47,695 bases of DNA, from the IMG/VR virus record IMGVR_UViG_3300017714_003053, positions 1 through 47,695 of that record; one strand, 5' to 3'. Position numbers and translations under genes: made by a program. Origin of the DNA: a virus. The notes under the pieces are model-generated. The model made no database searches, was not told where the DNA came from, and saw only the letters and a list, made by a program, of their open reading frames with translations. This document shows, piece by piece, positions 32,444 to 40,718 of the stretch; position 1 is the stretch's first letter; every line of letters begins with the position of its first letter.

Positions 32444-32896
32444 ATGAAAGTTAATGAAATACTATCAGAACAAGGTGTTATAGTAAAAGGCGTAAACACA
32501 ACAGTTGATGTTCAACCAGGTGAAACAGAACGTCAAGCGGCCAAACTATTCCCAATGAATAAAGGCGGCAAACCAACATCTTTAATAAATGATAAAGTTC
32601 GTAAGAATAGCAATCCACACGTATTATACAATCTTGGGTTAACAGAAGAACAAATAGTACTATTAGAAAAAGTAGTAAAACAATCAAAGCCTATGAAAGT
32701 GTTAATGAACCTAGCAAGTAGAAAAGACAACAATGCATTTCCAGTAAAAATGGGTGATGTATTAGTTGATGTTACTCCTACCGTTGCTAGAAGAGTTATT
32801 CAATATTACTTTGACGCAACTGGATTTAAACAAAAAGATATTGAACGTGCTTTGGATAATGCTATGGAATTTAAAAAACTTGTAAAGGAGATTTAA
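32444..32896 (+). CDS. Predicted head-packaged protein, unknown function
   Basis: 150 aa. It starts MKVNEILSE followed by QG, a clear match to the shared head-targeting start with an L-S-E cut site. The body (residues 20-150) is a compact alpha-helical domain with GLTEEQIVLLEKVV and ATGFKQKDIERALDNAMEF. No catalytic motif. Late-type promoter of its own. Confidence 0.65.
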   Translation: MKVNEILSEQGVIVKGVNTTVDVQPGETERQAAKLFPMNKGGKPTSLINDKVRKNSNPHVLYNLGLTEEQIVLLEKVVKQSKPMKVLMNLASRKDNNAFPVKMGDVLVDVTPTVARRVIQYYFDATGFKQKDIERALDNAMEFKKLVKEI

Positions 32897-33085
32897 ATGG
32901 ACAAAAACGAAATGTATACAGAGTATGGATATAGAGGTACTGCTGAACTACAACAAGAAAAAGATCGTAATAAAAAGTTAGTAGAAGAAAATAAAAAGTT
33001 AGTAGAAGAAAATAAAAAGTTAGTAGAAGCTAACGATAGGCTAACTGAAAATTTAAGAAAATCAGAAGAACATTATACAACGTAA
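32897..33085 (+). CDS. Small coiled-coil protein with heptad repeats
   Basis: 62 aa. Residues 23-46 contain three copies of the heptad NKKLVE(E/A), giving a short leucine-zipper-like rod. AAGGAG lies six bases before the ATG, inside the end of the previous gene. It may dimerise or tether another head-cluster protein. Function unknown. Confidence 0.6.
   Translation: MDKNEMYTEYGYRGTAELQQEKDRNKKLVEENKKLVEENKKLVEANDRLTENLRKSEEHYTT
32969..33031 (+). repeat. Three tandem 21-base repeats
   Basis: Units at 32969, 32990 and 33011 are identical for 19-21 bases (AATAAAAAGTTAGTAGAAG...). Each encodes one heptad. The near identity at DNA level suggests recent duplication. Confidence 0.9.
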
Positions 33086-33095
33086 GAGAAACATT

Positions 33096-33443
33096 ATGAG
33101 AATAAATGAAATTGTAACAAAAAAGACAGGTGCAGGTACAGTAAAAACTGTAGGTGGAAATGAGATTTCTAGAAGCACTCCTAACATAGGTGGATCGCAA
33201 ACAACACAATACGCAGATGGATCTATTAAAAATACATTCAATACTAACGCAGGTGGATCATCTATAGATATTACAAAAGTAAATGGAATCAAAACTAACA
33301 CAGATATATCTTCTGGTAACATTGCAGTAAACACTACAAATACTGGTAATGGAAAATACAAAGTAGATAAAGCCACTTATAAGCTAGGCGGCGGCCAAGG
33401 TACACTAGTAGCACAGCCAGGAAAGTTTTCAATAAGGAAATAG
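33096..33443 (+). CDS. Predicted head-packaged protein, low complexity
   Basis: 115 aa. It starts MRINEIVTKK, one of the best matches to the shared N-terminal peptide. The remainder is Gly/Thr/Asn-rich (IGGSQTTQYADGSIKN, NTTNTGNGKYKVDKATY) and probably beta or unordered. Function unknown. Confidence 0.6.
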   Translation: MRINEIVTKKTGAGTVKTVGGNEISRSTPNIGGSQTTQYADGSIKNTFNTNAGGSSIDITKVNGIKTNTDISSGNIAVNTTNTGNGKYKVDKATYKLGGGQGTLVAQPGKFSIRK

Positions 33444-33445
33444 TT

Positions 33446-33721
33446 ATGAAAATAAATGAAATCACAACTGGAATAGTAATGCCTAAAGTAACCGTTGCTA
33501 ATCCAGATGCAATTAGAGCAAACAACAAAGCATTGGGCTATAAAGAAAAAGTAATTACTACAAAGGCTTTTGATAAAGTACGAAATCAACAATTAGACAA
33601 ACAAGCATCACAGGATGTGAGGCAAGGAAAAGATATGAGTACAACTTTTAAATTTAAACCTAACAATGCTAATCTTAGTACTAATATCCAAGCACCTGTA
33701 GTTAAAAAGCCAAGAGTGTAA
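33446..33721 (+). CDS. Predicted head-packaged small basic protein
   Basis: 91 aa. It starts MKINEITTG, nearly the same first six residues as its neighbours, then a Lys/Asn-rich, probably flexible body ending VVKKPRV. Two bases separate it from the preceding gene. Function unknown. Confidence 0.6.
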   Translation: MKINEITTGIVMPKVTVANPDAIRANNKALGYKEKVITTKAFDKVRNQQLDKQASQDVRQGKDMSTTFKFKPNNANLSTNIQAPVVKKPRV

Positions 33722-33725
33722 AACA

Positions 33726-34751
33726 ATGAAAATTAACCAAATCATAAATGAAGGTGTAGATTCAAAAGCTGAGATATACGTTGACATGGACGGCGTACTA
33801 GCAGACTTCTTTGGAGTATGGACTAAAATGGTTGGTGTTAAAAATTGGAAAGAAGTCAAAGACGTTGATTCTGCATTGGATATGATTAGAAGTCAAAAAG
33901 ATTTTTGGATTAATTTACCACTTACACCAAATGCTTCAAAGTTATTAAATTCAATTAAAAAAGTAAAAGGAAACTATACTATATTAAGTTCTCCTTTACC
34001 AGATGATCCAAATTCAGAACCACAAAAACGTGAATGGGTCAAAAAGATGCTTTCAGGTTTTGCACCTAAAAGAGTTATTATAACGCATAATAAAAGTGCG
34101 TATGCAAAACAACCTGACGGAACTCCTAATGTATTAATTGACGACTATGGAGACAATATTCAAAAATGGGAAAATGCAGGTGGAATAGGAATACAACACT
34201 CAGATAAAAATGCAGATGCAACAGTTTCAAAATTAGAAGAAGGTGATTTTGTTCATGCAATAAGTAGATTTATGAACAGGAGTATACGTCCTGGTATGTA
34301 TAAACGAGCGGCAACAAAGTTTCATGAATGGTTAAAAGATCAAGCACCTTATAGACATAGCCTAGGATATTATGCTATGGAGTGGGGGCATCAATATAAA
34401 AATATAGACTGGAGAAACTTAAAACAAGCATATGAAGTTATGTTTGGTGATGATGTACTAGTTGAAAATAAAGAACCTAAACTTGTAAAAGATAAAAAAC
34501 TAAAAAATTTAAGAAGTATGGATAAGCCTACAAAATATGAAAAACGTAAAAACTATCAACAAGCAGATGAAAATTTTGCAGACGGTAAAGTAAAAGGCAA
34601 ATCAAAACCAGGCAGAGTGAAAAAAGCAGGTGCAAGTTGTAACGGTAGTGTAACAGAATTACGAGCTAAAGCAAAAAAAGCCAGCGGTGAAAAAGCAAAA
34701 ATGTATCACTGGTGTGCTAATATGAAATCAGGTAAAAAGAAAAGTAAATGA
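33726..34751 (+). CDS. Head-targeted HAD / 5'-nucleotidase-like protein
   Basis: 341 aa. It starts MKINQIINE followed by GVD (I-N-E site), then the HAD motif YVDMDGVLADF with D20 and D22, as in 5'(3')-deoxyribonucleotidases. TILSSPLP is motif II and VLIDDYGDN the acidic motif. From about 190 a helical domain follows, then a basic linker. The C-terminal module (about 303-341: SCNGSVTELRAKAKKASGEK ... YHWCANMK) is known to me from other marine phage proteins. A nucleotidase carried in the head could act on host nucleotides at once after injection; this is inference. Confidence 0.75.
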   Translation: MKINQIINEGVDSKAEIYVDMDGVLADFFGVWTKMVGVKNWKEVKDVDSALDMIRSQKDFWINLPLTPNASKLLNSIKKVKGNYTILSSPLPDDPNSEPQKREWVKKMLSGFAPKRVIITHNKSAYAKQPDGTPNVLIDDYGDNIQKWENAGGIGIQHSDKNADATVSKLEEGDFVHAISRFMNRSIRPGMYKRAATKFHEWLKDQAPYRHSLGYYAMEWGHQYKNIDWRNLKQAYEVMFGDDVLVENKEPKLVKDKKLKNLRSMDKPTKYEKRKNYQQADENFADGKVKGKSKPGRVKKAGASCNGSVTELRAKAKKASGEKAKMYHWCANMKSGKKKSK

Positions 34752-35326
34752 TATTAAAAGAAGATTATAGATCAATTGTTGAACAAGACAATGGTGTAAT
34801 AATAAAAACTTTTAAAGATGGTTCACAGTTAAGTCCAGAATCGTTTAATGACGAATGGAAGCAACATATAAACAACTTTGGAAGGCTATATGGACACTTT
34901 CCAAAAATATTAGAACTTTCTAAAACAAGAATTGTTATGGAACAAGTACATGGAGCACCTTTTACTAAAACACGTACAGAAAGTTATAAACATTCTATTG
35001 ATCGACAAATAAAAGATTTTAAATTACTACAGTTTGCTTATTATAAATTTATACATAATTTACTAAAATATAATATAGATTACAAATGTAATTTAGTACA
35101 TAAAGATTTAAATTATAATAATATGTTTTTAAGTGATGGTCGTTGGCATCACGGTGCTAATCTATTAGTTTGCATTGATTTAGATTCAGCAAAAATGTTT
35201 GAGTTTACAGTACCAAATTCTTTCATTGCTTTCCCTCATTCTATTATGCAGGCTGATGCAGAAAGTTTAGAATATCAAATGAATAGACAAGAACAAAGGA
35301 AACTAAAGAAAAAATATGAAAATTAA
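34748..35326 (+). CDS. Kinase-like protein
   Basis: 192 aa. LVHKDLNYNNMFL (116-128) is the catalytic loop pattern H-x-D-x4-N of protein and small-molecule kinases (D120, N125), and CIDLDSA (142-148) supplies the metal-binding Asp. The N-lobe is short: K20 in GVIIKTF may be the ATP lysine, and MEQVHGAPF the hinge. It begins MILKE followed by DY, a very short match to the head-targeting start with L-K-E. The gene overlaps both neighbours. It could phosphorylate a protein or a metabolite. Confidence 0.65.
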   Translation: MILKEDYRSIVEQDNGVIIKTFKDGSQLSPESFNDEWKQHINNFGRLYGHFPKILELSKTRIVMEQVHGAPFTKTRTESYKHSIDRQIKDFKLLQFAYYKFIHNLLKYNIDYKCNLVHKDLNYNNMFLSDGRWHHGANLLVCIDLDSAKMFEFTVPNSFIAFPHSIMQADAESLEYQMNRQEQRKLKKKYEN

Positions 35327-35507
35327 AGATGTATTAAAACTTCCGTCAATTAATATTGGTGATGAAGTATATGTAGGAAGATTTAAAAATCGTAAAGCTA
35401 CAGTAACAGGATTTGGAGTAGATGAGCATAATCAACCCATTTTAAAAACTACTAAAGGTGCACAAAAGCTATTCAAACCAAGAATAGCAAAACTAATGAA
35501 AGAGTAA
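35316..35507 (+). CDS. Small conserved phage protein, SH3/KOW-like
   Basis: 63 aa. It starts MKIKDVLKLPS. The body has INIGDEVYVGRFKNRKATVTGFG, like a KOW or SH3 barrel, and a conserved end KTTKGAQKLFKPRIAKLM that I recall from T4-like marine phages. It may bind nucleic acid or a protein partner. Overlaps the kinase-like gene by 11 bases. Confidence 0.65.
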   Translation: MKIKDVLKLPSINIGDEVYVGRFKNRKATVTGFGVDEHNQPILKTTKGAQKLFKPRIAKLMKE

Positions 35508-35516
35508 AGTTACTCT

Positions 35517-35897
35517 ATGCAAGTTTCTGTAAAACGTTTAAAGCCTAATGATGCATTTCATTTAAGACGTATACTTGATAAAGATACTGCTTCTAAATGT
35601 CATCTAACCTGGCCTTTTACAAAAGAGGTTGCAAAAACTTTCATTTCAGACTATAATACATATGGGATATGGGTTAATGGTGGAGTGTTAGTAGGAGCTA
35701 TAGAAGTTAAGGAATCATTAGAAACAGCATACTTTGTTTCACCTACGTATAGAAATAAAGGCATAGCTACAAGAGCCGTAACAGAGTGTAAAGGTTTATT
35801 TGGAAAAAAACAATTATGGTGTGTTATTAATCCAAAAAACAGAGCAAGTTTAAAGGTAGCTGAGAAAGCAAAAATAAGAGTAAATTTTGTAAGCTAA
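35517..35897 (+). CDS. GNAT-family acetyltransferase
   Basis: 126 aa, short for a GNAT. The acetyl-CoA site YRNKGIATRAV (78-88) follows the strand TAYFVSP, and NPKNRASLKVAEKA (105-118) is the usual C-terminal Asn-containing helix. The substrate cannot be told. The start lacks the head-targeting peptide seen around it. Nine bases separate it from the gene before. Confidence 0.8.
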   Translation: MQVSVKRLKPNDAFHLRRILDKDTASKCHLTWPFTKEVAKTFISDYNTYGIWVNGGVLVGAIEVKESLETAYFVSPTYRNKGIATRAVTECKGLFGKKQLWCVINPKNRASLKVAEKAKIRVNFVS

Positions 35898-35906
35898 ATA
35901 TCTTAT

Positions 35907-36143
35907 ATGTCTCGAAAGAAATTTGATAAAGACCTTATTAAAGATAACCATGGTCCAATGAATAGTGTCTCAAAAGATGACGCACTAGTCTGGGCAGGTG
36001 CTCCACCAGTAAAACATTTAAGTAAATTGGAGCCACATCTTAGAAGAGAAGTATTAGCTAAGAAAAAGAAAGCTGAAAATAGTTCTAAGAAAGCTGATAG
36101 AAATATAAGCAAACAGATTAAAAGAAAGTATGAAGAGGAATAG
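35907..36143 (+). CDS. Small basic protein, unknown
   Basis: 78 aa. The second half is a Lys-rich helix (REVLAKKKKAENSSKKADRN), suiting nucleic-acid binding. GCTAAATA (35893-35900), a one-base variant of the late octamer, ends six bases before the ATG and no ribosome binding site is present. So it may also be nearly leaderless. Confidence 0.55.
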   Translation: MSRKKFDKDLIKDNHGPMNSVSKDDALVWAGAPPVKHLSKLEPHLRREVLAKKKKAENSSKKADRNISKQIKRKYEEE

Positions 36144-36145
36144 AT

Positions 36146-36907
36146 ATGGATTATAGTAAAGTTGATAAAGACGGAAAAGAACTTAACACAGTTCCAAAAG
36201 CTAACCAAGAAAAACAAGCTGGTTACTATGATAGATGGATTGAAAGTGGTAAGACGTGGGGAGAGCCTACACCTGAAGATATCAAGTGTGAATTACAACT
36301 AGATGCATTATGTGATTTTGAACCACTTAAATGGGAAATAGATTTAGGTTGGTTTAAAAAAGAAATTAAAGCATATGATGACAAATGGGTACCATATCTT
36401 CGTAGAGAAGGTGTAGTAAACAATAGAGAAGGATTGTGTGTAGTAGGACTTGAAGGTGACAAACCTTGGGATAGTTTAAGTATGCCAGAAGCACGTAGGC
36501 GTACAGGTAGAAAGTTAAGTGAATTAGACTTTAATGTGCCAACACAGTTATATCACGATTTAAAAAGTTTACATCCATTATTAGATTATTGGAAACCACT
36601 AGGACGTACAATGATAGTAAATTCTGGTGCAGGAGGCTGGTTCCCACCACACAAAGACCAACCTTTGTTAACTAGAGATACATTTAGAGTATGTGCATTT
36701 ATATCAAACAATGTAACGCATGATGCATATGAGTGGCATATGGATGGGCGTACATGGCCTATTAAAGCAGGCGGAGTATATTACATTAATACTAAAAAGA
36801 CACACAGAACTCATGCCTGGAAAGACAATAGTCTACATTTAGTAATGAATATACCTAAAACTTGGGAAAATGTACTCAAGTTAATGAGTGCGACCCTCAA
36901 TTACTAA
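36146..36907 (+). CDS. Aspartyl/asparaginyl beta-hydroxylase-like 2OG-Fe(II) oxygenase
   Basis: 253 aa. FPPHKDQ (166-172) provides H169 and D171 of the iron triad. H220 or H223 in THRTHAW is the second His, and VNSGAGGW plus HLVMNI frame the double-stranded beta-helix. Arg181 in FRVCAFIS may bind 2-oxoglutarate. Such proteins occur in many marine T4-like phages, substrate unknown. It may act together with the radical SAM enzymes in modifying a protein or small molecule, which is only a contextual idea. Confidence 0.8.
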   Translation: MDYSKVDKDGKELNTVPKANQEKQAGYYDRWIESGKTWGEPTPEDIKCELQLDALCDFEPLKWEIDLGWFKKEIKAYDDKWVPYLRREGVVNNREGLCVVGLEGDKPWDSLSMPEARRRTGRKLSELDFNVPTQLYHDLKSLHPLLDYWKPLGRTMIVNSGAGGWFPPHKDQPLLTRDTFRVCAFISNNVTHDAYEWHMDGRTWPIKAGGVYYINTKKTHRTHAWKDNSLHLVMNIPKTWENVLKLMSATLNY

Positions 36908-36925
36908 TGCATATTAAACAAATTA

Positions 36926-36933
36926 GATAAATA
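36926..36933 (+). promoter_or_regulatory. Late-type promoter GATAAATA, leaderless layout
   Basis: The octamer ends five bases before the ATG at 36939, the same geometry as at 2389, 13705 and 26312. Confidence 0.65.
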
Positions 36934-36938
36934 CTTGT

Positions 36939-37424
36939 ATGAAAGTATTTGATATAGTAAATGAAGATGCCGATGGTGGCGATACAATGTCTGGTAATTT
37001 TGCCAGTGTTAGTTTCCCATTGTTTGGTAAAAAGAAGCAGATCAGACGTGCAGTTGATCCTAAAGGATATTTAGGTGACGGTAAACTAAAACTACCTAAA
37101 GTTGGCTATAACAAACCTGTTACAGTTGGCGAGTCTGTAAACGAGAAGGTATATAAAAAGAACCCAGATGATCCAATGGATCCAGAAGTTCATGTACCGG
37201 GTATGGCAGTATACAGTCTTAAAGGTCTTGAAAGAGAAGTTAAAGGTATGTTTGAAGATCTAGCAAAGAAAGCTGAAGGCGGTGATTGGGAAGCTATAGA
37301 TTATTATGTTCACCAACACGGAGTTTTATCAGCTAAAATTAAAGCTATAACAAGTACATATGAAGATTTAGAAAATACAAGAAAACGTGGGGGCAGAGCT
37401 TCTGCAGGTATTACAAAAAGGTAA
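36939..37424 (+). CDS. Predicted head-packaged protein, unknown function
   Basis: 161 aa. It starts MKVFDIVNE followed by DADGG, resembling T4 capsid-targeting peptides with a V-N-E cut site. The mature part has a beta-rich basic segment (SFPLFGKKKQIRRA) and a helical C-terminus ending RKRGGRASAGITKR. A second VGESVNE at about 62-68 could be another protease site. Expected to be late. No family recognised. Confidence 0.6.
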   Translation: MKVFDIVNEDADGGDTMSGNFASVSFPLFGKKKQIRRAVDPKGYLGDGKLKLPKVGYNKPVTVGESVNEKVYKKNPDDPMDPEVHVPGMAVYSLKGLEREVKGMFEDLAKKAEGGDWEAIDYYVHQHGVLSAKIKAITSTYEDLENTRKRGGRASAGITKR

Positions 37425-37429
37425 CGACA

Positions 37430-38230
37430 ATGACTGGAAAAGAAACTAAAATCGACAACTCTTTTAATAGAGTAATGGACGATGTAAACAGATTACAAAA
37501 AGCATTTCAACCAGGTAAAAATTTAGAAAAAGCTATCGCAGAAGTAGGCGGAGATATTTCATGGTTGAAAGATATTAATGAAGCATTTGATAACTTGTAT
37601 GACAAGTTAGAAGAAGGACATATGGGAGCAGTAGCTCATTTGCAAATGGAAGAATCAGCAAAAAAAGAAATTAAAGAAAGTGTATTAGACTCTGACGATG
37701 ATGATGGGTTTATGGCACGTTCACAACTATACTTCCTGGCACGTGATGCAATTAACTTACATGGATTAATTGATGATAGATCAGACTTAGAACCATGGGT
37801 TCAAAGTAAAATAGCTCAAGCTTCAAAAGACATTGACGCAGTACGTCGTTATACTGAGTACAATTCAATGGAGCAATCACAAGAACCAGAAGTGCCAGCA
37901 GTAATACCAGGCGAAGAACCACAAGACGAAATGCCAACTATAGCCCCACAAGAAGTAATGGCTGGTGCATATGAGTCAGTAGTAGAAGAAAAAGATCCTG
38001 AAACAGATTTCACAAAATGGTTAAAAGACAAATACAATAAATCAGTTAGAGATCTAAAAGGCGACGAGTATACTAAAATGTCTAAAGAGTTTCAAGCATC
38101 TAAGAAAAAAGATGAAAGCATTAATGAAGAAATGAAATTTGATGACAAAAGAGATGCTGACTTAAAAGTTTTTGCAAAAGATTTGTATAAAAAAGCAGTT
38201 AAAAAAGCTAGAAATAAAGCAAACAAATAG
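37430..38230 (+). CDS. Conserved T4-like phage head-region protein
   Basis: 266 aa, acidic, mostly helical. The central block DDGFMARSQLYFLARDAINL through LIDD and DLEPWVQSKI (about 87-125) is a module I recall from proteins near the head genes of marine T4-like phages. A proline-rich acidic linker (150-175) and a basic C-terminus follow. It lacks the M-(K/R) start of its neighbours but contains several (I/L/V)-x-E sites (e.g. INEE). Possibly a scaffold- or core-related protein. Confidence 0.6.
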   Translation: MTGKETKIDNSFNRVMDDVNRLQKAFQPGKNLEKAIAEVGGDISWLKDINEAFDNLYDKLEEGHMGAVAHLQMEESAKKEIKESVLDSDDDDGFMARSQLYFLARDAINLHGLIDDRSDLEPWVQSKIAQASKDIDAVRRYTEYNSMEQSQEPEVPAVIPGEEPQDEMPTIAPQEVMAGAYESVVEEKDPETDFTKWLKDKYNKSVRDLKGDEYTKMSKEFQASKKKDESINEEMKFDDKRDADLKVFAKDLYKKAVKKARNKANK

Positions 38231-38240
38231 GAGCAGATCA

Positions 38241-40124
38241 ATGAGAGTACTAGACTTAGGCGAAGCAGGTTACGAAGGACAATCAGAAGCACAAAAACAT
38301 TATTTTCAAATTGATGGAGACATTGATCAAGAACGTGGAATAAACGATACTGATTGTGATCAAATTACAAAACAACTTGTTGATATGGGATTACAAGCTC
38401 ATTGTCAACCAGATGAGTCTAGACACAACGTAGTTCAAATTGATACTTACAGTGGTCATACAACTATTGCAGATGCCTTAGCTAAAGCAGGATATGAAGC
38501 AGACGCAGTTGGTGATCCAAGTGGATTTAAATTCCACGAAGGTGAAGCAAACATTGTAGCAGAAACTCCAAACAAATTTACAAAAGCAGACTTTGATGCA
38601 AATGAAGATAAAAACTATCACACAGAAAATGGTGTTGAATTAGCTAAAGCATTTGGTACTCCAGAAGAAATTGAGCAAATGGAACAGATTGCAAAAAATC
38701 ATTATGCTCGTGGACATATACTATCAGATGAAATTAATGCTCGTAACGAGATTGTTGGCAAATACTTACCTTCATTAGAATCACAAGAAGAAGCAATGGG
38801 AAAAATGAGTGAAGGTGATTTAGGACCAGGCGATATGGAATTATTAAAGCCAATGGTTGATATGGATCCAAAAGTATTAAAAATTTATGCAAAAAACATT
38901 GTTAAAAAATATCCACACCTTAAAGATAATGTTGCAAGACTACTACCATCAAATGAAGCAGTAGTAGAACAAGATATTGAAGAAGATTTTATGGACGATA
39001 GAAAATATCAGTCATTAGAAGAATTACAAGACAAGTTAGCAGATATTAAGAGTCATATTGAACGTCTAGGCGTTATGGACGGTGCTACAGAGTGGGAAGG
39101 TAAAAACCCAACAGGTACAGCCGATATACACGACCAACTTACTACTATGTATAAAAGCATTGACGGACTAATGGGTGCTACTGAAAGAGCATTAAAAATA
39201 GTACCTGCAGAACAAAATCCATCTACACAAGAATTTAAAAAGAAATATGGAATGGACGAAGATGTTAAAGCAGAAGATGTGATGATGAACAAGTATGGAT
39301 TATCAGCAACTAATATTAATGGTAAATTTAGATCATATCAACATGGTAAGCTAACAGGTGAGTTTGATTCAATGAAAGAACTTGCTAAACATCAACAAGG
39401 ATTACTTGATGACGATAATGTAGAAGAAGCTAAAACTAAAAATTGTGGATGTGGACAAGACCCGTGTATAACATACGGAGAGAAAAAAGTAAATGAATTT
39501 GATATCAAAAAATCATTTAATACTGTAGCTAACAATGTTAAACAAAGTTTGTCTAGTGTTGTAGGACAAAATCCATTAAGAGCTAAAGCGAATAAGAATG
39601 CAAACAAAAATGGACCAAGCATAGCAAAACAGATTAATTGGGGTGGAAAATATGAGTCAGAAGATCTTAACGAACTAGATACGTTTGCACCTAAAACAGA
39701 TTACATAAAAGGTCCAGGTGGCGAGTACTATAAAATTGAGTACCGTAACAATAGTGGATTAACAGGACATCGTAAAGATGATAAAGCTAGATTTGTTTCT
39801 ATAAATCCAGCTAGTGATAAAGAAGTTCAAGCATTAAGTTTAGATGATATGATTGCAAAAGGCGATTCAAGTATTCATCAAGGACATGATCATCAAGGTG
39901 GATTACCTTGGAGTGATGAAGACATAGCAGTTTATGCATATGGTGATGATGATTATGAAGAAAATATTCCTAACAATGCAAAAATGAAATTAATTAAAGT
40001 TATGACTACAGAAGCTGAAAAGAAAAAGAAGTCAGAGTTAGGCACGAAAATACGTTCGTGGAGAGAAACAAAAGCTGATATGAAAAAGAAAATAGAGGCT
40101 TCTAAACCAGGAGATAAAAAATGA
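38241..40124 (+). CDS. Large predicted head-packaged protein, unknown function
   Basis: 627 aa from the ATG at 38241 (AGGAGCAGATCA upstream); an earlier in-frame ATG at 38172 lies deep in the previous gene. It starts MRVLDLGE followed by AGYEG, a head-targeting-like start with L-G-E. The body is a string of modules: an alpha/beta segment with ITKQLVDMGLQAHC, a helical acidic middle, KNCGCGQDPC with four Cys in a knuckle-like group (about 407-413), and a C-terminal region with YYKIEYRNNSGLTGHRKDD. The tail is Lys-rich. No enzyme motif seen. Confidence 0.6.
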   Translation: MRVLDLGEAGYEGQSEAQKHYFQIDGDIDQERGINDTDCDQITKQLVDMGLQAHCQPDESRHNVVQIDTYSGHTTIADALAKAGYEADAVGDPSGFKFHEGEANIVAETPNKFTKADFDANEDKNYHTENGVELAKAFGTPEEIEQMEQIAKNHYARGHILSDEINARNEIVGKYLPSLESQEEAMGKMSEGDLGPGDMELLKPMVDMDPKVLKIYAKNIVKKYPHLKDNVARLLPSNEAVVEQDIEEDFMDDRKYQSLEELQDKLADIKSHIERLGVMDGATEWEGKNPTGTADIHDQLTTMYKSIDGLMGATERALKIVPAEQNPSTQEFKKKYGMDEDVKAEDVMMNKYGLSATNINGKFRSYQHGKLTGEFDSMKELAKHQQGLLDDDNVEEAKTKNCGCGQDPCITYGEKKVNEFDIKKSFNTVANNVKQSLSSVVGQNPLRAKANKNANKNGPSIAKQINWGGKYESEDLNELDTFAPKTDYIKGPGGEYYKIEYRNNSGLTGHRKDDKARFVSINPASDKEVQALSLDDMIAKGDSSIHQGHDHQGGLPWSDEDIAVYAYGDDDYEENIPNNAKMKLIKVMTTEAEKKKKSELGTKIRSWRETKADMKKKIEASKPGDKK

Positions 40125-40372
40125 TATTTAATTGGATTAAAACCGTATTAGGTGTTAATGATAAACCTTTAGTTTTAACTGACGAAGTTGAACCAAAGAA
40201 AAATGAAATTAAACCTATTATTGTAAAACCTTCATTTAAAACTAAAAAAGATTTGTCAAGCATGACAAAAGGAAGATTAGAAGAAGTTGGTAGAATTTAT
40301 GGTATAGAATTAGACAAAAGATTAACTAAAGCTAAACTAGTAGATCAACTTTGGAAACAACTAAAGAAATAA
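40121..40372 (+). CDS. Small protein with SAP-like helix-extended-helix motif
   Basis: 83 aa. The C-terminal 40 residues (DLSSMTKGRLEEVGRIYGIE and LDKRLTKAKLVDQLWKQL) follow the SAP/Rho-N pattern of short DNA-binding modules, two helices each with a conserved Lys/Leu set. The N-terminus is a short hydrophobic helix and a Pro/Lys linker. Overlaps the previous gene by four bases (ATGA). Similar small proteins occur in cyanophages. Confidence 0.65.
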   Translation: MIFNWIKTVLGVNDKPLVLTDEVEPKKNEIKPIIVKPSFKTKKDLSSMTKGRLEEVGRIYGIELDKRLTKAKLVDQLWKQLKK

Positions 40373-40375
40373 ACG

Positions 40376-40555
40376 ATGGCAGAGTTCGTTAAAAAGCCAA
40401 TAGAGCATACTAACGGACATTGTCAAAATTGTGGACATCCTAGCCATTGCGGTGGAAGTTTACAACAAGAAGTACGAGACTATGCTTGTGATGGCGGCGA
40501 ATTGCGTATGATAGAAGTGTGTAAGTCTTGTAGATGCAAAAACTGTACTAAATAG
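40376..40555 (+). CDS. Small zinc-binding protein
   Basis: 59 aa. HCQNCGHPSHCGG (15-27) and CKSCRCKNC (49-57) give seven cysteines and two histidines in two knuckles, enough for one or two zinc ions. I recall this pattern from small proteins of marine T4-like phages. It starts three bases after the preceding stop. Function unknown; nucleic-acid or protein contact are the usual options. Confidence 0.7.
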   Translation: MAEFVKKPIEHTNGHCQNCGHPSHCGGSLQQEVRDYACDGGELRMIEVCKSCRCKNCTK

Positions 40556-40573
40556 TACTGAAAGAAAACGATT

Positions 40574-40717
40574 ATGAAAATGCATAAAGGATTTGTAGAA
40601 CACGAAACTACTCCAAAGAAAACAAGTATTGGAAACAATACCTCTAGGATTAAAAAGTCTAGTATGAATAAACATAAAAGACGTTCGTACAAACCATATA
40701 AAGGACAAGGAAAGTAA
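40574..40717 (+). CDS. Small very basic conserved phage protein
   Basis: 47 aa (MKMHKGFVEHETT..., ending YKGQGK). The end SMNKHKRRSYKPYKGQGK matches a conserved tail I know from marine T4-like phage proteins. About a third of residues are Lys/Arg/His, so it is likely to bind nucleic acid. GAAAGAAAACG is a weak ribosome binding site. Confidence 0.65.
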   Translation: MKMHKGFVEHETTPKKTSIGNNTSRIKKSSMNKHKRRSYKPYKGQGK

Positions 40718-40718
40718 T

